Below are positions 1-12,102 of a stretch of DNA of 64,000 nucleotides, piece after piece; position 1 is the stretch's first letter, and each line of letters starts with the position of its first letter. This stretch comes from Pleurodeles waltl. Its lineage: Eukaryota; Chordata; Amphibia; Caudata; Salamandridae. A program made the translations under genes and the position numbers. The stretch is taken from the NCBI RefSeq assembly GCF_031143425.1, contig NC_090447.1:24959426-25023425 (forward strand), in the 5' to 3' direction. The notes beneath the pieces were generated by a model. It did no database searches. It was not told the DNA's origin and saw nothing but the letters and a program-made list of their open reading frames with translations.

Positions 1-850
1 CAATTGTCAGGCCTTCTGGAAAGACTGGTTTGCCAGCGCCATCGTTGTAAGGGCATTTTGACTTAGTTGGGTCCATCCCTTTAGCGGAGCATGTATCCTC
101 ATTATAGGACAAGCCTTAAAAATACAAAAGCAACTGATTAATTTGACAGGCAAAACAAATTATAACCCAATGTCTATACTCACACGAAAGCCAACAATTT
201 ATTTCAATAATTATGACTGGCTTTGGATAAGTTGTGTCGCAAGCCCCATACATTGCCTTCATGTGGGATGGGGACGACCAGGGCCCAAGATGGCCACGCT
301 TACAGGGCGGTCCTGATTTGGTCCCTGTTTATCTATCCATCATGACCCTTTGGGAGTCAGGGAGCTGCTGTATGATTCTCAGAGTTGGGGACAAAAGAGT
401 GACCATCAAGGCATTGGGCAAAAGAGCATTATCAAGTTGGGGCTCCCTTGTCTGGACCTCGTCCTCTCTGCAGCACATGCAGTGGCACAGAGAATCTGTA
501 ACTAGTGCTGGCGCACACATGCTGTAGCTACCTGAGGGAGAGGCGTGTTGCACTCTAGGAGGCACCGATGATCTCCTGTTGTGGGGTTGGAGAAGTGTGA
601 GCACCTGGACATAGAGGGCCACTGGCAAACTGGAGCTCCCAGTCGAGGTACACCATGACTAGCTCCCTGCTTCATATAAGATGCTTTAGGAACCAGAACT
701 AGGAACAGCATATGAGAGTGAGTCACTGGATCAGTAAGCAGACTTCTGCCACTGCTGAGTAGTACATTGGATCTGCATGATCCTCTTTGGTGCCTTTTAG
801 CCTTGTTTTGGCCCCAGTGATAGATTGCTATGATGGTTGGAAAAAAGAGG
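1..850. other. Unassigned sequence
   Basis: I see no recognisable gene or transposon domain here. The open frames are short and overlap on both strands without a recognisable motif. The stretch ends where the terminal sequence of a DIRS-like element begins. Confidence 0.5.
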
Positions 851-2275
851 AAAGAACAAGTTACTTACCTTCAGTAATGCCCTTTCTGGTGGATACTGTA
901 TCTAACCGCACATTCCTCACCTTGTGATTACCCCTCAGGTGCCAGGCTGGATCCGGAAATTTTTGCCAACATTTTTCTTATGTGCCAGTAGGTGGAGTTT
1001 GCATTGGGTCTGTCCCAGCCTGGAAGTGATGTTGTGGCCATAATGTAACCGCCACTTCTGCACATCGACGGGTTTCTTTCTGATATTTGTCTGCTCCATC
1101 AGATGCTTAGCCTTCAGTGATCTGTTTGTGCCAATGAGAAGATCTCCAACTTGAATTTTTTAGTATGGAACAAAGGAGTCTAGCTCATAGAACTGTGTTT
1201 AGATAGAGTATCCACCATAAATAGCGTTACAGAAGGAAAGTAACTTGTTCTTCTGATGGATACTTCTAACCGCAGATTTCTTACCTTGTGAATAGATACC
1301 AATACACTACCTCCCCAGGTTGTGGATCTGTGCAATAACGCTGGCCAGGAAATCCTACAGGACCGAATGGGCTTAATACCACCCCACCAGCCCTATCAAA
1401 GCAGTAGTGCGTCATGAACATGTGAAATGATGCCCACGTTGCAGCTTGGCAAATGGCAAAATGGGCATTCCACATGCCAGTCGCTTTGGCTCTGAAGGAA
1501 TGAACCCACAGGCCTTGCAAGGTCTGTTTCTTGATCAATCCTTAGAAAATATTTACTTAAAGGATAATCCATCTGGAGATGGTCAGTTTCTGCTCTTCCC
1601 TTCTTTGGGCCAGAAAAACCCACAAAGACCTGATTGTTCATCCTGTGACCCTTGGTGCAGTCTATGTAGAAACTTAGCGCTCTCTTTGGGTGCAGGCGAT
1701 GGAGTCTTTCTAACTCTTTGGATGGATGACGAGGAGCGTGGAACATTAGCCGGGTGATAGACTGCCCAATGTGGAAGGTTGTTACAGCTTTTGGGAGGAA
1801 TGCTGCCTTGGTCCTTAGCATTAACTTGTGCAGGAAAAAGGAGGTGTAGAGATACTATATAGAAAATGTTTGCAGCTCATTGACGTAACGAGAAGACATG
1901 ATCCCAAACAAAAAAAGTTTTTTAAAGTAAGCAACATTGGAGGATAACTATGCATTGGCTCGAATGGAGTGCACATCAAGTGAAAATCAGATTGATGTCC
2001 CAATGGGGCATCACAGTTTGAGCAGCAACCTGTGGGCCAGCCCTTAAATAAAAAGCATCACAACTGATGATTTAAATAGAGATGGGTGATTAAGCAATCA
2101 AAGAAAAGTCAGTAAGGCCACCAAATAACCATTATTTGTTGACACAGCAAGGCCTACATGGGCTAGAGGCAGGGAGTAAAAGAGAACATAAGACAACTGG
2201 CCCTGTAAGGATTGGATATGCTGGGAAGAACACCAAGCAACAAACTCCTCTGGGCATCCCTCTAAAGAAACAGGT
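851..2275 (-). mobile_element. Decayed DIRS-like retrotransposon fragment
   Basis: The left part (851-1280) carries two diverged copies of the DIRS terminal sequence, in opposite orientation. One reads gttacttaccttcagtaatg near 862. The other is near 1227-1290 and contains the junction gtaacttgttcttctgatgg, which is the layout of a DIRS internal complementary region. The rest matches, on the minus strand, the tyrosine recombinase part of the well-preserved DIRS element at 18109-25664. The reverse transcriptase and gag parts are missing, so this is the 3-prime end of an old copy. Similarity was judged by eye from translated blocks in the same order. Confidence 0.8.
1281..2270 (-). pseudogene. 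DIRS tyrosine recombinase remnant
   Basis: Three minus-strand frames align in order with the recombinase of the intact DIRS copy. Frame 1821-2003 covers the FEPMHS block, frame 1396-1821 covers LRTKAAFLPKAV through HPKRALSFYI, and frame 1281-1538 covers the catalytic HSFRAK and THYCFD blocks. In the intact copy these blocks read HSTRAKS and KHYCLD, so the H-x-x-R and final Tyr are still visible. The first catalytic Arg block is lost, because the text around 1870-1900 has decayed. The frame changes several times, so no protein can be made. Sequence upstream to about 2270 is still alignable with the DNA of the recombinase 5-prime part but is full of stops. Confidence 0.8.
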
Positions 2276-3929
2276 TATTAGTTCAGGGAGGTAAGTAACG
2301 ATATCAAATAATAATCACAGTCAAGGTGAACCACGAAAGTCACTAAGTTAACTTGATCTGGCACTGAACAATCAGGTTTAACTTGAAGGCAATGTGTAAA
2401 TGTATGCAATATTAAAAATGTAATAAAGTTGAACGCAAAACAATAAAAATCCCAAAACAAATTATCAATATACAGTAAAGCTTAATAAACAAAAAAGACA
2501 AAACATCCAATAAGGGGAACCGGAGATATGAATTTTTAAAGTTGTAAGCAGAGATCGGTTAACAGGGGAGCCAGATAGACAGGCAGCACGATAGCCTCAC
2601 TCTGCTGAGGCTCTGCTGGCCTGAGACAGTAAGCCGCTCCTTATCCTGCAATCTGGGGGATATCGTGCACCCCGGGCTTATCTAGCACTCACCTGTTACG
2701 GGCTGCTACCAAGGCTCTCCCAATCTGCCAGTTTGGCCCTAAGGCATAAAGACTGCTGCGTGGAGCAGCTTGGGCCTGGGCTGCTATTGATGCTGCTGGC
2801 ACCGGCAGCCCTCTGGGTGGGCGTTGCAGTGGCCTAGACGTGGTGTGATTAGATCTGCTGCCCCTCCCCCCGCTGAGTAGTGATGTGAGATGGCCCACAC
2901 CCAATCGGTCCTGCGTGAGCTCGTTGGCCAAGAAGTTAGCCACCTGGTGAGGAGTACTGCCTGTCATGATGCTACGTAGATCGCTGGCGCCCAGCAGGGC
3001 AGAGTTCTGCGCCAGGCGGGCTGGCCCGCTGCGATCTACTGAGGAGTCCTGGGTAGCCACTACCCGGGGCTCATCCCCGGTGGTGATCGGGTGAGGCCCT
3101 TCCTACGGCAACCTGGTAAGAGAGCTGCCTCCCTGACCCGCTGATGAATACCAGGGTCCAGTTGCGGCCCAAGCTGTGGGTTGGAAATTAAGACTGACAT
3201 GGGAGACTGGATCTGCCACAAACTCTGCACAGTGATTTATGGCGTGCCCACGCTGTGCTAATCAAGCGGCAGGGGCCCTAGAGGGAGCCTTACTTTTTGG
3301 ATTGCTGAGCCCAGTGAAGTGAGTGTGGACCGTCTGAGACACACATCAGATCTTCTGCGTGTGATATGCGAGAGCTGCTGTTTATACTGCATTGATCCCC
3401 GGCCCTGTCTGCCTACCTCCTGCACAATAAAACAAGCAAAAATTGGCTGCAGCGCAGTCTCCCCCACTCCCCTGGCTAATTCCTGTGCTGAACCCTTCTG
3501 ATTGGTGGCCTGACCCTTCCAGCGCTGGGAGATCTGTGTGGACCTGCTCGTCCCCCTAGGCTGCTGGGGTGTGGTGGGGTCTGTGCTGGCTGGGTGTAAC
3601 CTGTTTCAGCGGTGGACTCCTTGCGACCCACCTGTGACCCACCTGGACTTGGGAATTGGGCCGTCTTCTACACCTGCCAGGCACTTATCCCACACTTGCA
3701 ATATCCAGGAGAGCCTCCCTGACCTGCTCATGCCCTCCTGTGTGGTTCAGGGTATGGCCGGGTCTCTGGTAGCACTGAACCTTCAGGACACTTGGCTGTG
3801 AATGAGATGTTGGTGGGGGCTGGCCGGATCCTGCCCTGGACAGCGGGACGGCCAACACCTGGATCTTATAGCAGTCCATCGCTCGGAGACCACCGTTACT
3901 CCTCCACTGTTGTTGATACTGTGTCTGGA
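2276..3929. other. Unassigned sequence, GC-rich from about 2580
   Basis: An AT-rich stretch (2280-2560) is followed by about 1.3 kb that is much richer in C and G. The longest open frame (2689-3060, minus, 123 aa, rich in Ala, Ser and Arg) resembles nothing I recognise. The composition would fit the 5-prime region or LTR of a retroelement, but I see no terminal repeats, primer site or coding domain to support that. Confidence 0.4.
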
Positions 3930-5859
3930 GCTGTGAGCCTGGTTAACTCCTCTGTGCAGCGTGTACCCAAACTCTACGGTCACCATGATTACTTGGTTAC
4001 CAGAGGAGGTAGGTAGAGAGCATATGAAATCCGTGGATAGAGTACACCAGGGAGCGGAAGGAACCGGTAAAGGTCTTAATAAACCTGCCAGCTTAGTTCG
4101 GGGTGTCTTAGTCTGAGCACAGTCTGGGCATGCTGACACATAGGTTTAAGTGTCTGTCTTAAGTGAAGGCCACCAAAAAGATTGCTGAAGCAGCTCCTGG
4201 GTTTTCCTGATACCTCGATGACCGGCTATAGGAGAATCATGGCACATTTGTAGAGCTTCTGTCTGCACTTTCTTGGTAGGTAGGAAAAGAGCATGTTGAT
4301 GATAGAAGTAGTTGTCCTTCTTCTGCAAAAAAGGAATCACTCTATCCCATTCTGAAGCAGACAGAAACTGGTACTCGGATTGAACGCGTTCTAGAAAAGA
4401 TTGAGTAGCTCCGATGATTCTGCTAGACTCAATAAGATGTGGAGAGGAGTTCTGGGCTATGTCAGGATATCTGCGGGATAAGGCATCTGCCACTGAATTC
4501 TGGGAACCAGGTATGTACGTGATCACGAAATCGTACTGGCTAAAGAAGAAAGCCCATTGAGCCTGACGACTGTTGCGACACTGAAGACTCCAAAGACATT
4601 GGAGATTACGATGATCAGTCCTGGCTTCAAAAGGCTCTCTGGAACCCATCTAGAAATGCCTCCATTCTTTACAAGCTACTTTGAGAGCGAGTAGTTCTGG
4701 TTCCAGTACAGAATAATTGTGTTCAGACTCTGATAGGATATGAGACAGATAAAAGATAGGATGTTCCAATCCATAATTGTCTTGTTTCTGCAGCAGAACA
4801 GCCCCAATAGCTGTCTGAGGCATCAGTCACAACAATAAATTTCTTGGTATTGTCAGGATGATGCAACATGGGTGCTTGGGTAAAGGCTGTCTTCTATTCT
4901 TGAAACATGCGTTCAGCATCCTTGGTCCAAACGAAACCCTTCTTCAGGTTCTGTTTCTTAATTGTTTGTGTTATGAAACTTTGTAGGTGGGCAAAGTTCT
5001 TAATAAACTGATGATAAAAGTTTGATAAACCAAGGAAACATTGCGTTTCCTTAATGGACGTTGGAGAAGACCAATCTAAAACGGCACTGACCTTGTCAGG
5101 ATCCATGGATATTCTGTGTTGATTAATACAGAACCCTAAATACTTTACTTCAGATTTATGGAACTCACACTTCTCAGGTTTACAAAACATTTGGTTTTTC
5201 TTGAGTCTTTCCAGGACTTGCAGGATATGATCTATATGTTGCTCAGGATCACGGGAATATATCAAGATATCATCCAAATAAATGAGTACATGTTGGTTGA
5301 GTACATCAGAGAACACCGAATCCATAAATCATTGAAAAACGGAAGGAGCGTTGGTCAGTCCAAAAGGCATAACACAGTACTCACAGTGCCCAAAAGGGGT
5401 ACGGAAAGCTGTCTTTCATTCATCTCCTTCATTGATCCGAAGGAGATGATAGGCACCCCGTAAGTCTAATTTGGTAAACATCTTGGCTCCTTGAATGGCA
5501 TCCAATATATCTCTGATTAAAGGCAGCGGATTTCGATCCTTAATCGTTATTCTGTTGAGTTCACCAAAGTCAACACAAGGACGCAGATCCTCAGTCTTCT
5601 TTGGGACGAAGAAGAGAGGAGCCCCAGCAGGGGATGTGGAAGGAGCAATCAAACCGTTGTGTAAGTTATCGTCTAAATATTCCTTATGCACCTTCTTTTC
5701 TTGGTCTGTCTGAGAATACATTCGACCCAAGGGGACGACTTCATCAGGAATTAAAGGAATAGAACAGTCATAACTGCGATGAGGCGGCAAAATAGGATTA
5801 CTAGGTTTCTGAAAAATCCTGATATATTCCTGATAACAATCTGGAACTCCCTGGATCAT
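3930..5859 (-). pseudogene. Gypsy-1 pol remnant (RT, RNase H, integrase)
   Basis: Frame 5859-5416 holds the N-terminal fingers and palm of the reverse transcriptase (LRPCVDFGELN, then FTKLDLRGAYHLLRI). Frame 5325-4894 holds the catalytic IYLDDILIYS block and the connection. A gap at 4893-4650 still contains decayed RNase H text. Frame 4649-4146 carries the RNase H end (TDHRNL, then VADALSRR) and the integrase HHCC zinc finger (HDSPIAGHRG, WWPSLK). Frame 4139-3783 starts with the two Cys of that finger (CPDCAQ) and the first core strand with its Asp (STDFICSLP). Homology to integrase ends near 3965. Polymerase Asp residues are present but the gene is broken by several frameshifts. Confidence 0.85.
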
Positions 5860-5899
5860 ATTGATAGAGTTAGTGTTGTCCTTAGTGGACTGAAAGGAC

Positions 5900-6880
5900 C
5901 TTTTTTTGAGTCCAATAAGAAGTAGTGAAGTAACAATTCTGTTGACAAAATGAAGACGTTAGGGATATAGATCTTGTTTCCCAATTGATTTAGGGGTTGT
6001 GTCGGGCTAACCGGGGTATTCCCAAAATCATGATGTGGTTTGGTGAGGCTATGAGATCAAGGGCAACATGTTCTTGATGCCCCCCAAATGTCAAACAAAG
6101 AGTAGGAGTTGAGGCCACCACGGGTCCTGAGGTTAACGGAGAGCCATCCACTGTATGAACCTGCTCAGGAGTCTCTTTAAGAATGTAGGGAATTCCTTTA
6201 CTCGTAGCCAGGTCTCATCCAGATAGAGTCCACTGGCTCCACAAACAAGGAGAGCCAGAAGGTGTTCTTCTTGATCTTGTGAACTTTGTAACTTGACTGA
6301 GAGGATAAACAGGGTGGATATGCTTTATTTGGAGGAAAATATTGATGGTACTTCAGCTCCTCCCGTCTCCTTCCTGCTTACAGGGGACGGGAGCTGGCGT
6401 TTTCCGCAGGTCTTGAGGGACGTACCGGACAACTACGGATCAGGTGGCCAGACTTACCACAGTACAGACAAAGTCCCTTTTGTCATCGTTCCTCACTTTC
6501 TGACTCCGTCAATGGCCCACGAACCAGATCTATCTGCATGGGTTCTTCAGGGGGAGGTGGAGAGGCTTCGGATTGGAATATCTTCCGTTTGTCGACTGCT
6601 AGCACGAAGGGTACCAGACTGGTATGGAGCTTGCGTTCTACGTCTCTCCATCTTGTGCTCTCCAAGTCTATATTCGATGTTCATAGATTGATCCATTAAT
6701 TCCTTCAAAGAACAAGCTGGAGAAGAATGTACAAGCTCATCTTTAATTTCTTTACGCAGGCATCGGCGGAAAACCGGCGGAGCACCTGCTGTGTAATGTT
6801 ACAGTGATTCAAGATGACCATTCCAATGTACACACTGGTATGGAAGCTGCACAAACAGCTATGACTGATTTTTTCTCATC
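5900..6880 (-). pseudogene. Gypsy-1 gag and protease remnant
   Basis: On the minus strand near 6475-6430 a short block reads CLYCGKSGH followed by a terminal Cys, fitting the CX2CX4HX4C retroviral zinc knuckle that binds RNA in Gag. Upstream (6665-6483) is a stretch with a PMQID block that often precedes the knuckle in vertebrate Gypsy Gags. Further downstream, about 6270-5980, a protease-like stretch carries a CGASG block where an aspartic protease normally has DSGAS, so the catalytic Asp appears lost. Frames are broken in several places. Confidence 0.7.
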
Positions 6881-6954
6881 TCTCTGATGGACTCGCCAAA
6901 ACCCAGAGTCCTTGGACTTTTTGGCCTTTTTCAACTCCTATGGCTTGATGATGG

Positions 6955-7322
6955 CCATAGAGGGTATCTCAGTGAAACCTTCGAAGAGGTCGTCAGGATT
7001 ATCACCGCTATGCCTGCAGATAAGGTGAAAGGCCTTGATGGCTTGAATGATACTTTCTATAAAAAAGTTTACCCCCTTGATTACTCCACATCTCCTAGCC
7101 ATGTATGAGGAATCGCTTTCCACTGGTACTTTACCACCGTCCTTGTGCCCTCATTGTCACAATCCTTAAACCTGGCAAGGATCCCCACCGTTGCAATTCA
7201 TAACGCCCACTGTCCATGATCCATATAGATAATAAGATTCTTGCCAAACGTATTGCATCACACCTCCTCCCACTGTTACCAACTACTGTGAGACCAGATG
7301 TAATGCTATCTGCATTTAACCA
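6955..7322 (+). pseudogene. L1-type LINE reverse transcriptase fragment
   Basis: Translated plus-strand text contains ADKVKGLDGLNDTFYKK, the pattern seen where L1 ORF2 has K-x-P-G-x-D-G near the start of the reverse transcriptase. After a frame change it contains an ILKPGKDP block and a KILAKRIASHLLP block, both standard L1 ORF2 landmarks in the right order. Only about 120 codons remain. The fragment ends abruptly at the first bases of the retroviral LTR that follows. Confidence 0.7.
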
Positions 7323-7324
7323 CT

Positions 7325-7919
7325 GATGGCGTTTTGACGACTGACTCCATTTTGACCATAGACTCCATTTTCTGCTTAGCTTAGCTCCAGATGCCGTCAC
7401 ATTGGTGACGTAGGGATTTTTCCACGCACAGCTTGTTTTCTACAGAGAACATATTACTGCTCTCCTTCCTACCACAAGATTACATTGTGTTGGGAAAAAA
7501 CTTAGGGGATGTGGAAGGTACATGATAAGAGAAGGCTTCGGCTCCAGGAATGTTTGTATCAAGGAAAAGTACAGCTTCTCCGTCTCAGGAATGCGCATCG
7601 GGGCAAGGCCCGTTCCTTTTCATGTTTTCCATACAGACAGCACTTGAATTTCATAACTTAAGCCAAGGAAGGAGGAGGTTGGCAGAACCTTCCTCTTGGG
7701 TTTGTTTAAGGTATATAAGATGGGGAGGCTTGGCACTGACTTAGAAGGAGTTCTTCTGAATGTGGACGCACGGTTCAGGGTAAAATATCCCATGTTGGAA
7801 AAATCTTCTACTTCCTAGGCCGTCTAGGACGCCTCGGATTGATGTTGGCAAGGATGAAGAAGTCAACCCCCATGGTGATGCATTTTAATTCCTAATTATC
7901 TTGCTTTGCTGTGTGAATC

Positions 7920-7952
<33 letters not shown>

Positions 7953-8103
7953 TTTTTTTATTTTATTTTTTTACAGCATACATATTCATTGACATATTGC
8001 ACTTTTTCTGCCTATCATTATTCAACTGCTGTGATTATTTTAGTATTTGCACGTGTTATACTGCATTCGTGAAGTGCCTTAATAAATTCCTTACTCAGAC
8101 TAT
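7325..8103 (+). mobile_element. Endogenous retrovirus 1, LTR upstream part
   Basis: The stretch begins with TG and a U3-like block containing gactgactccattttgacc, repeated in part directly after. It has a TATA-like gtatataagatgg at 7711, and a polyadenylation signal AATAAA at 8081-8086. This is the order U3, TATA, R, polyA signal of a retroviral LTR on the plus strand. A TA dinucleotide run (about 7920-7950) lies within it. The LTR is cut at 8103 by Harbinger copy A and resumes at 16977. Assignment as an LTR is inference from signals and from the retrovirus-like coding remnants that follow. Confidence 0.55.
7711..7720 (+). promoter_or_regulatory. TATA-like box of retroviral LTR
   Basis: The sequence gtatataaga lies about 370 bp upstream of the AATAAA signal at 8081, a usual U3-R arrangement. 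It is a pattern match only. Confidence 0.4.
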
Positions 8104-8711
8104 GGTGGTCATTGCAACATTGGCGGTAAAAGCTGCTTACCGCCGTGCAGAAGACCACCAACACACCGCCGCGGCCGCGGAATTCCGCCACAGCTATTAT
8201 GAACCACATCTCAAAATCCGACAAAATTCAGACACCCACACAAGTCCGCCACACCAAACGTCAGTGATAAACTGCCGAAAACAAAATCTCCACCGTCACG
8301 CCAACAGAAATACGCCCATGCTATCACGACCCACGAATCCACGCGGCGGTCTTTCAACCACAGTATTCCATTGGCGGTACACAGCGCCGCGCTCAAAATA
8401 CACACACTTCTACAAAACACCGCCACATTGGACAATTCCAAATACACACACCTGATACACATACACACACCACTCCCACACACTCAATACAATATAAAAC
8501 ACACACCCACATCACCCACAAACCCCTACGACCAAAAATTCCGAAAGAAGGCCAGAGAGAGACACCACCATCCACAAACTAGCAGCCACAGGCACTCAAC
8601 ACCATCACCCACACAACTTCCATGCACAAAACACCACACACCACTACATATCACCACACTTATCACCACACACCACCGCACACATCACCCACACCACGGC
8701 AAAGACACCCC

Positions 8712-10160
8712 ATGTTCTCGGAGGAGGAGCTCAGGGTCATGGTGGAGGAAATCGTCAGGGTAGAGCCACAGCTATTTGGAGCACAGGTGCAGCACACCTC
8801 CATAGCTAGGAAGATGGAGCTATGGCGAAGAATAGTCAACAGGGTCAACGCAGTGGGACAGCACCCAAGAAATCGGGACGACATCAGGAAGAGGTGGAAC
8901 GACCTACGGGGGAAGGGGCGTTCCGTGGTCTCAAGACAACACCTGGCGGTACAGCGGACTGGCGGCGGACCCCCACCTCCTCCCCCACAACTAACAACAA
9001 GGGTGTAGCAGGTCTTGGCGATTCTGCATCCTGAGGGCCTCGCAGGAGTTGGTGGAGGAATGGACTCTGGTAAGTCAAACCTTTAACTATCATATCCCCC
9101 ACCCTACCTGCATGCTATCACAGACCCCCACCCTCACCCCCTCCCCTATCACTCCAACTCCTCACAAATGTACTAATAACACAAACCACACATCCCAACA
9201 CCAAGCCCTGCATGACACAACAAAGCATGGACACCCATTACTAAAGCATGCCCACTGCACATACCCATAACACCCCCCTCAACCATCATCACACAAGCCC
9301 CCACACAGGAATGCTAGAACTGGGGTACACGGTCACCCACCCATTGCACACCATGACAAACACAGATGCAATAATCATGCTTTTATACCCCTGCAGGACC
9401 ACTACCCAACGTCACCAGACAGGAGGGTCCAGACATCTCCACCCCACCCACAGAAGAGGCCCACAGTGATGACAGCAGCTCTGTCCAACTGTATCCAGAT
9501 GACCAGCCCGGACAATCGTGGGCCTCGGGACAGTCGGTTCCCCTCACACAGGCACAGCCCACCACAGACCTTCCACCCTCTGGTAACACCAGCACAGCAC
9601 CCACCCAGCGGGCCCATACCTCCGTCCCCTTGACACGTCAATCAGCTGTGTGACCACCACTACAGGGAACCCAGGATAACCCACCACCCCAACAACAACA
9701 GGGACCTGGGGGCAGTGGGCATACGGTCCAGGGGACGGAGGCACAGGAACACAGGGGAACTGGGAGGGCTGCCGTGCGACAGGTGGCGGACAGGCCAAGG
9801 GAACCCACTCTCCACGAGGCCCTCTCCTCCATCATGGGAGCATACCACCACTCACAGGAGACAATGGCAACGGTCCTGGGCAAGTTTCAGGAGACCCAGC
9901 GCATGCAGGAGGAACAGTATTTGGGGTTCAGGGAGGAATTTAGAACCATCAGCTCCGCCCTGGGCACCATCGTAGGGGTGCTGAAGGAAATACTTAACAC
10001 CAGGAGGGACACTGTGGCACTACAAGGGGCCCCTGACACTAGCATGGACGATGAACTGCCCACCACCTCCGCCGGCGCTAGTGGACAGGAGGCACCGCCA
10101 CAGGACCACCACACCAGCACCCCCCCGCAGACGGAGAACCACCCCGCAAACGGTCCCTGA
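8712..10160 (+). pseudogene. Harbinger A gene I: Myb/SANT-like protein, broken
   Basis: Exon 1 (8712-9069) encodes a Myb/SANT-like trihelix domain of the type found in NAIF1 and in Harbinger accessory proteins (EEELRVMVEEIV, then RKRWNDLRGK). The donor gtaagt is at 9070 and the acceptor ctgcag ends at 9396. Exon 2 (9397-10160) holds a Ser/Thr/Pro-rich linker and a helical segment (EPTLHEALSSIMGAY through TIVGVLKEIL). The start codon used by copies B and C has become ACG, so the first ATG is inside the domain. An in-frame TAG lies at 9006 and a TGA near 9650. In related Harbinger systems the Myb-like partner binds the transposon ends and brings the transposase to the nucleus and to DNA; that role is inferred here. 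Confidence 0.8.
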
Positions 10161-10611
10161 GATCCAGGAACAAGACAGAGCACGATGCCAAGACCCCCGC
10201 CAAGAAATGAGACCACCCTCATTGTCAAACCACTGTCCCACTTTGTAACCCTGTCTATATTGGAACTGCCCCAGCTCCACTTATTATGCCCATATGGGCA
10301 ATGCACCTGTGAGACTAATAGACTGGACTCTGAAGCACAAAACAATCTGGAGTCAGTCTGTGATTTCAAAATTGTGTATTAGCAATGAAAGTGACAAAAT
10401 GCTTTTTCAAATGTAATGTCAACATACCTATGTCACACATCTCAAGTCCATGAGGAATCTAAGCAGATGACGCACATTGGAAACCACACCTGTGAAACAG
10501 TAAGGAAAATGTACAACTCAGTGACCATATACTGGTTGAAATCGACACACAGGATAGAGGTAGAAGTGTTAAAGTACTTGTAGTAGGCAGGAATGTTTTC
10601 TCACCTGTGTG

Positions 10612-11765
10612 TCACTGGAAATATGGCTGGATGACTGAGTCCCTGTTGTCAATGTCTTCTTCCTCTCCTCTGCTTCTCCTCATCACTGTCCACAGGCTCC
10701 ACAGCGGCCACAACACCGCCATCTGGACCATCCTCCTGCAGAAAAGGCACCTGGCGTCGCAAAGCCAAGTTGTGAAGCATACAGCAGGCCACGATGATCT
10801 GGCACACCTTCTTTGGTGAGTAGAATAGGGAACCACCTGTCATATGGAGGCACCTGAACCTGGCCTTCAGGAGACCGAAGGTGCGTTCGATCACCCTCCT
10901 AGTCCGCCCATGGGCCTCATTGTAGCGTTCTTCTGCCCTGGTCCTGGGATTCCACACTTGGGTCAGTAGCCATGACAGGTTGGGGTAACTAGAGTCCCCT
11001 AATAGCCACACCCGGTGCCTCTGGAGTTGACCCATCACATAAGGGATGCTGCTATTCCGCAGGATGTAGGCGTCATGCACAGAGCCAGGGAACATAGCAT
11101 TTACCTGGGAGATGTACTGGTCTGCCAAACATACCATCTGTACATTCATGGAATGATAACTCTTCCGGTTCCTGTACACCTGTTCACTCCTGTGGGGGGG
11201 GGACCAGAGCTACATGGGTCCCATCAATGGCACCTATGATGTTGGGGATATGTCCCATGGCATAGAAGTCACCTTTCACTGTAGGCAAGTCCTCCACCTG
11301 AGGGAAAACGATATAGCTCTGCATGTGTTTCAGAAGGGCAGACAACACTCTGGACAACATGTTGGAAAACATAGGCTGGGACATCCCTGATGCCATGGCC
11401 ACTGTTGTTTGAAATGACCCACTTGCAAGGAAATGGAGCACTGATAGCACCTGCACTTGAGGGGGGATTCCTGTGGGATGGCGGATTGCTGACATCAGGT
11501 CAGGCTCCAACTGGGTACACAGTTCCTGGATTGTGGCACGGTCAAACCTGTAGGTGATGATCAAACTTCTTTCCTCCATTGTCGACAGGTCCACCAGCGG
11601 TCGGTACACCGGAGGATTCCGCCATCTCCTCACATGTCCCAGCGGACGGTGCCTATGGAGGACAACAACGGCCACAGAGTCAAACAACTCAGAGGTATGT
11701 ACCCACAGTCTACACAGAACACCATTCATACACAAAATGTGGCCTGTATTTGTCTTGTGAGACAA
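10612..11765 (-). pseudogene. Harbinger A DDE transposase, broken
   Basis: Frames 11765-11184 and 11179-10649 together cover the whole transposase seen intact in copy B. The first holds the first catalytic Asp (GAIDGTHV), the second holds the second Asp (LLGDSSYP) and the Glu (RRVIERTFG). The break at about 11180 lies in a run of eight Gs on the plus strand, a likely slippage site. A further frameshift near 10690 moves the C-terminal acidic tail into another frame (ending PYFQ at 10612). All catalytic residues are still present, so the damage is recent and limited to indels. Confidence 0.9.
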
Positions 11766-12102
11766 GGCCTAGGTATGTGTGACACAGTTGGTAATTAGGC
11801 CATGTGGGCCTCTGAAATAGCGGCTGTCTGACCTCTAAACTGGGACAATGGGATGTGAGGTAACTGCGCTGGCGTTGTACACCGTCGCGGTAGGCGGTCG
11901 AAGACCGCGGCGCAATGCTGCATTGGCTAACATTGGACCCTATGGGTCCCAGGAGCCAATGACGATGTACGCTGGCAGTGATGGTACGCACCGCCACGGA
12001 CGTGACCGCCATTTTCGATCTGTTCAATCACTCGATACCTGATCTTCGACAGGAGAGGACCTACACTGCAAGTGCTGCTGTGACCTCGGTCTAGAAGAGA
12101 CA
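11766..12102. promoter_or_regulatory. Divergent promoter region of Harbinger A
   Basis: This interval separates the minus-strand transposase and plus-strand gene II. It holds a CCAAT box in each orientation (attggctaac near 11923, gccaatgacg near 11954) and a GC-rich palindromic block with gaccgcggcgc. The matching interval in copy B (41960-42372) has the same elements. A role as shared promoter is inference from position and motif. Confidence 0.55.

Larger units (their letters stand above)
3930..6880 (-). mobile_element. Ty3/Gypsy retrotransposon, truncated (Gypsy-1)
   Basis: Read on the minus strand from about 6880, the domains come in the standard Ty3/Gypsy order: Gag with a CCHC zinc knuckle (about 6430-6475), protease (about 5980-6270), reverse transcriptase (5859-4894), RNase H C-terminal part, integrase zinc finger and the start of the integrase core (to about 3965). 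No LTR is seen at either side. The element stops inside the integrase core on the left. On the right, just beyond the gag part, an L1 fragment starts. Many frame breaks show that it is old. The domain style is that of the vertebrate Sushi/Mart-like Metaviridae; this last point is inference. Confidence 0.85.

Noticed and set aside
2689..3060. 123-codon minus-strand frame as a gene
   Set aside because: No recognisable domain, no splice context and a GC-rich composition that favours chance open frames.
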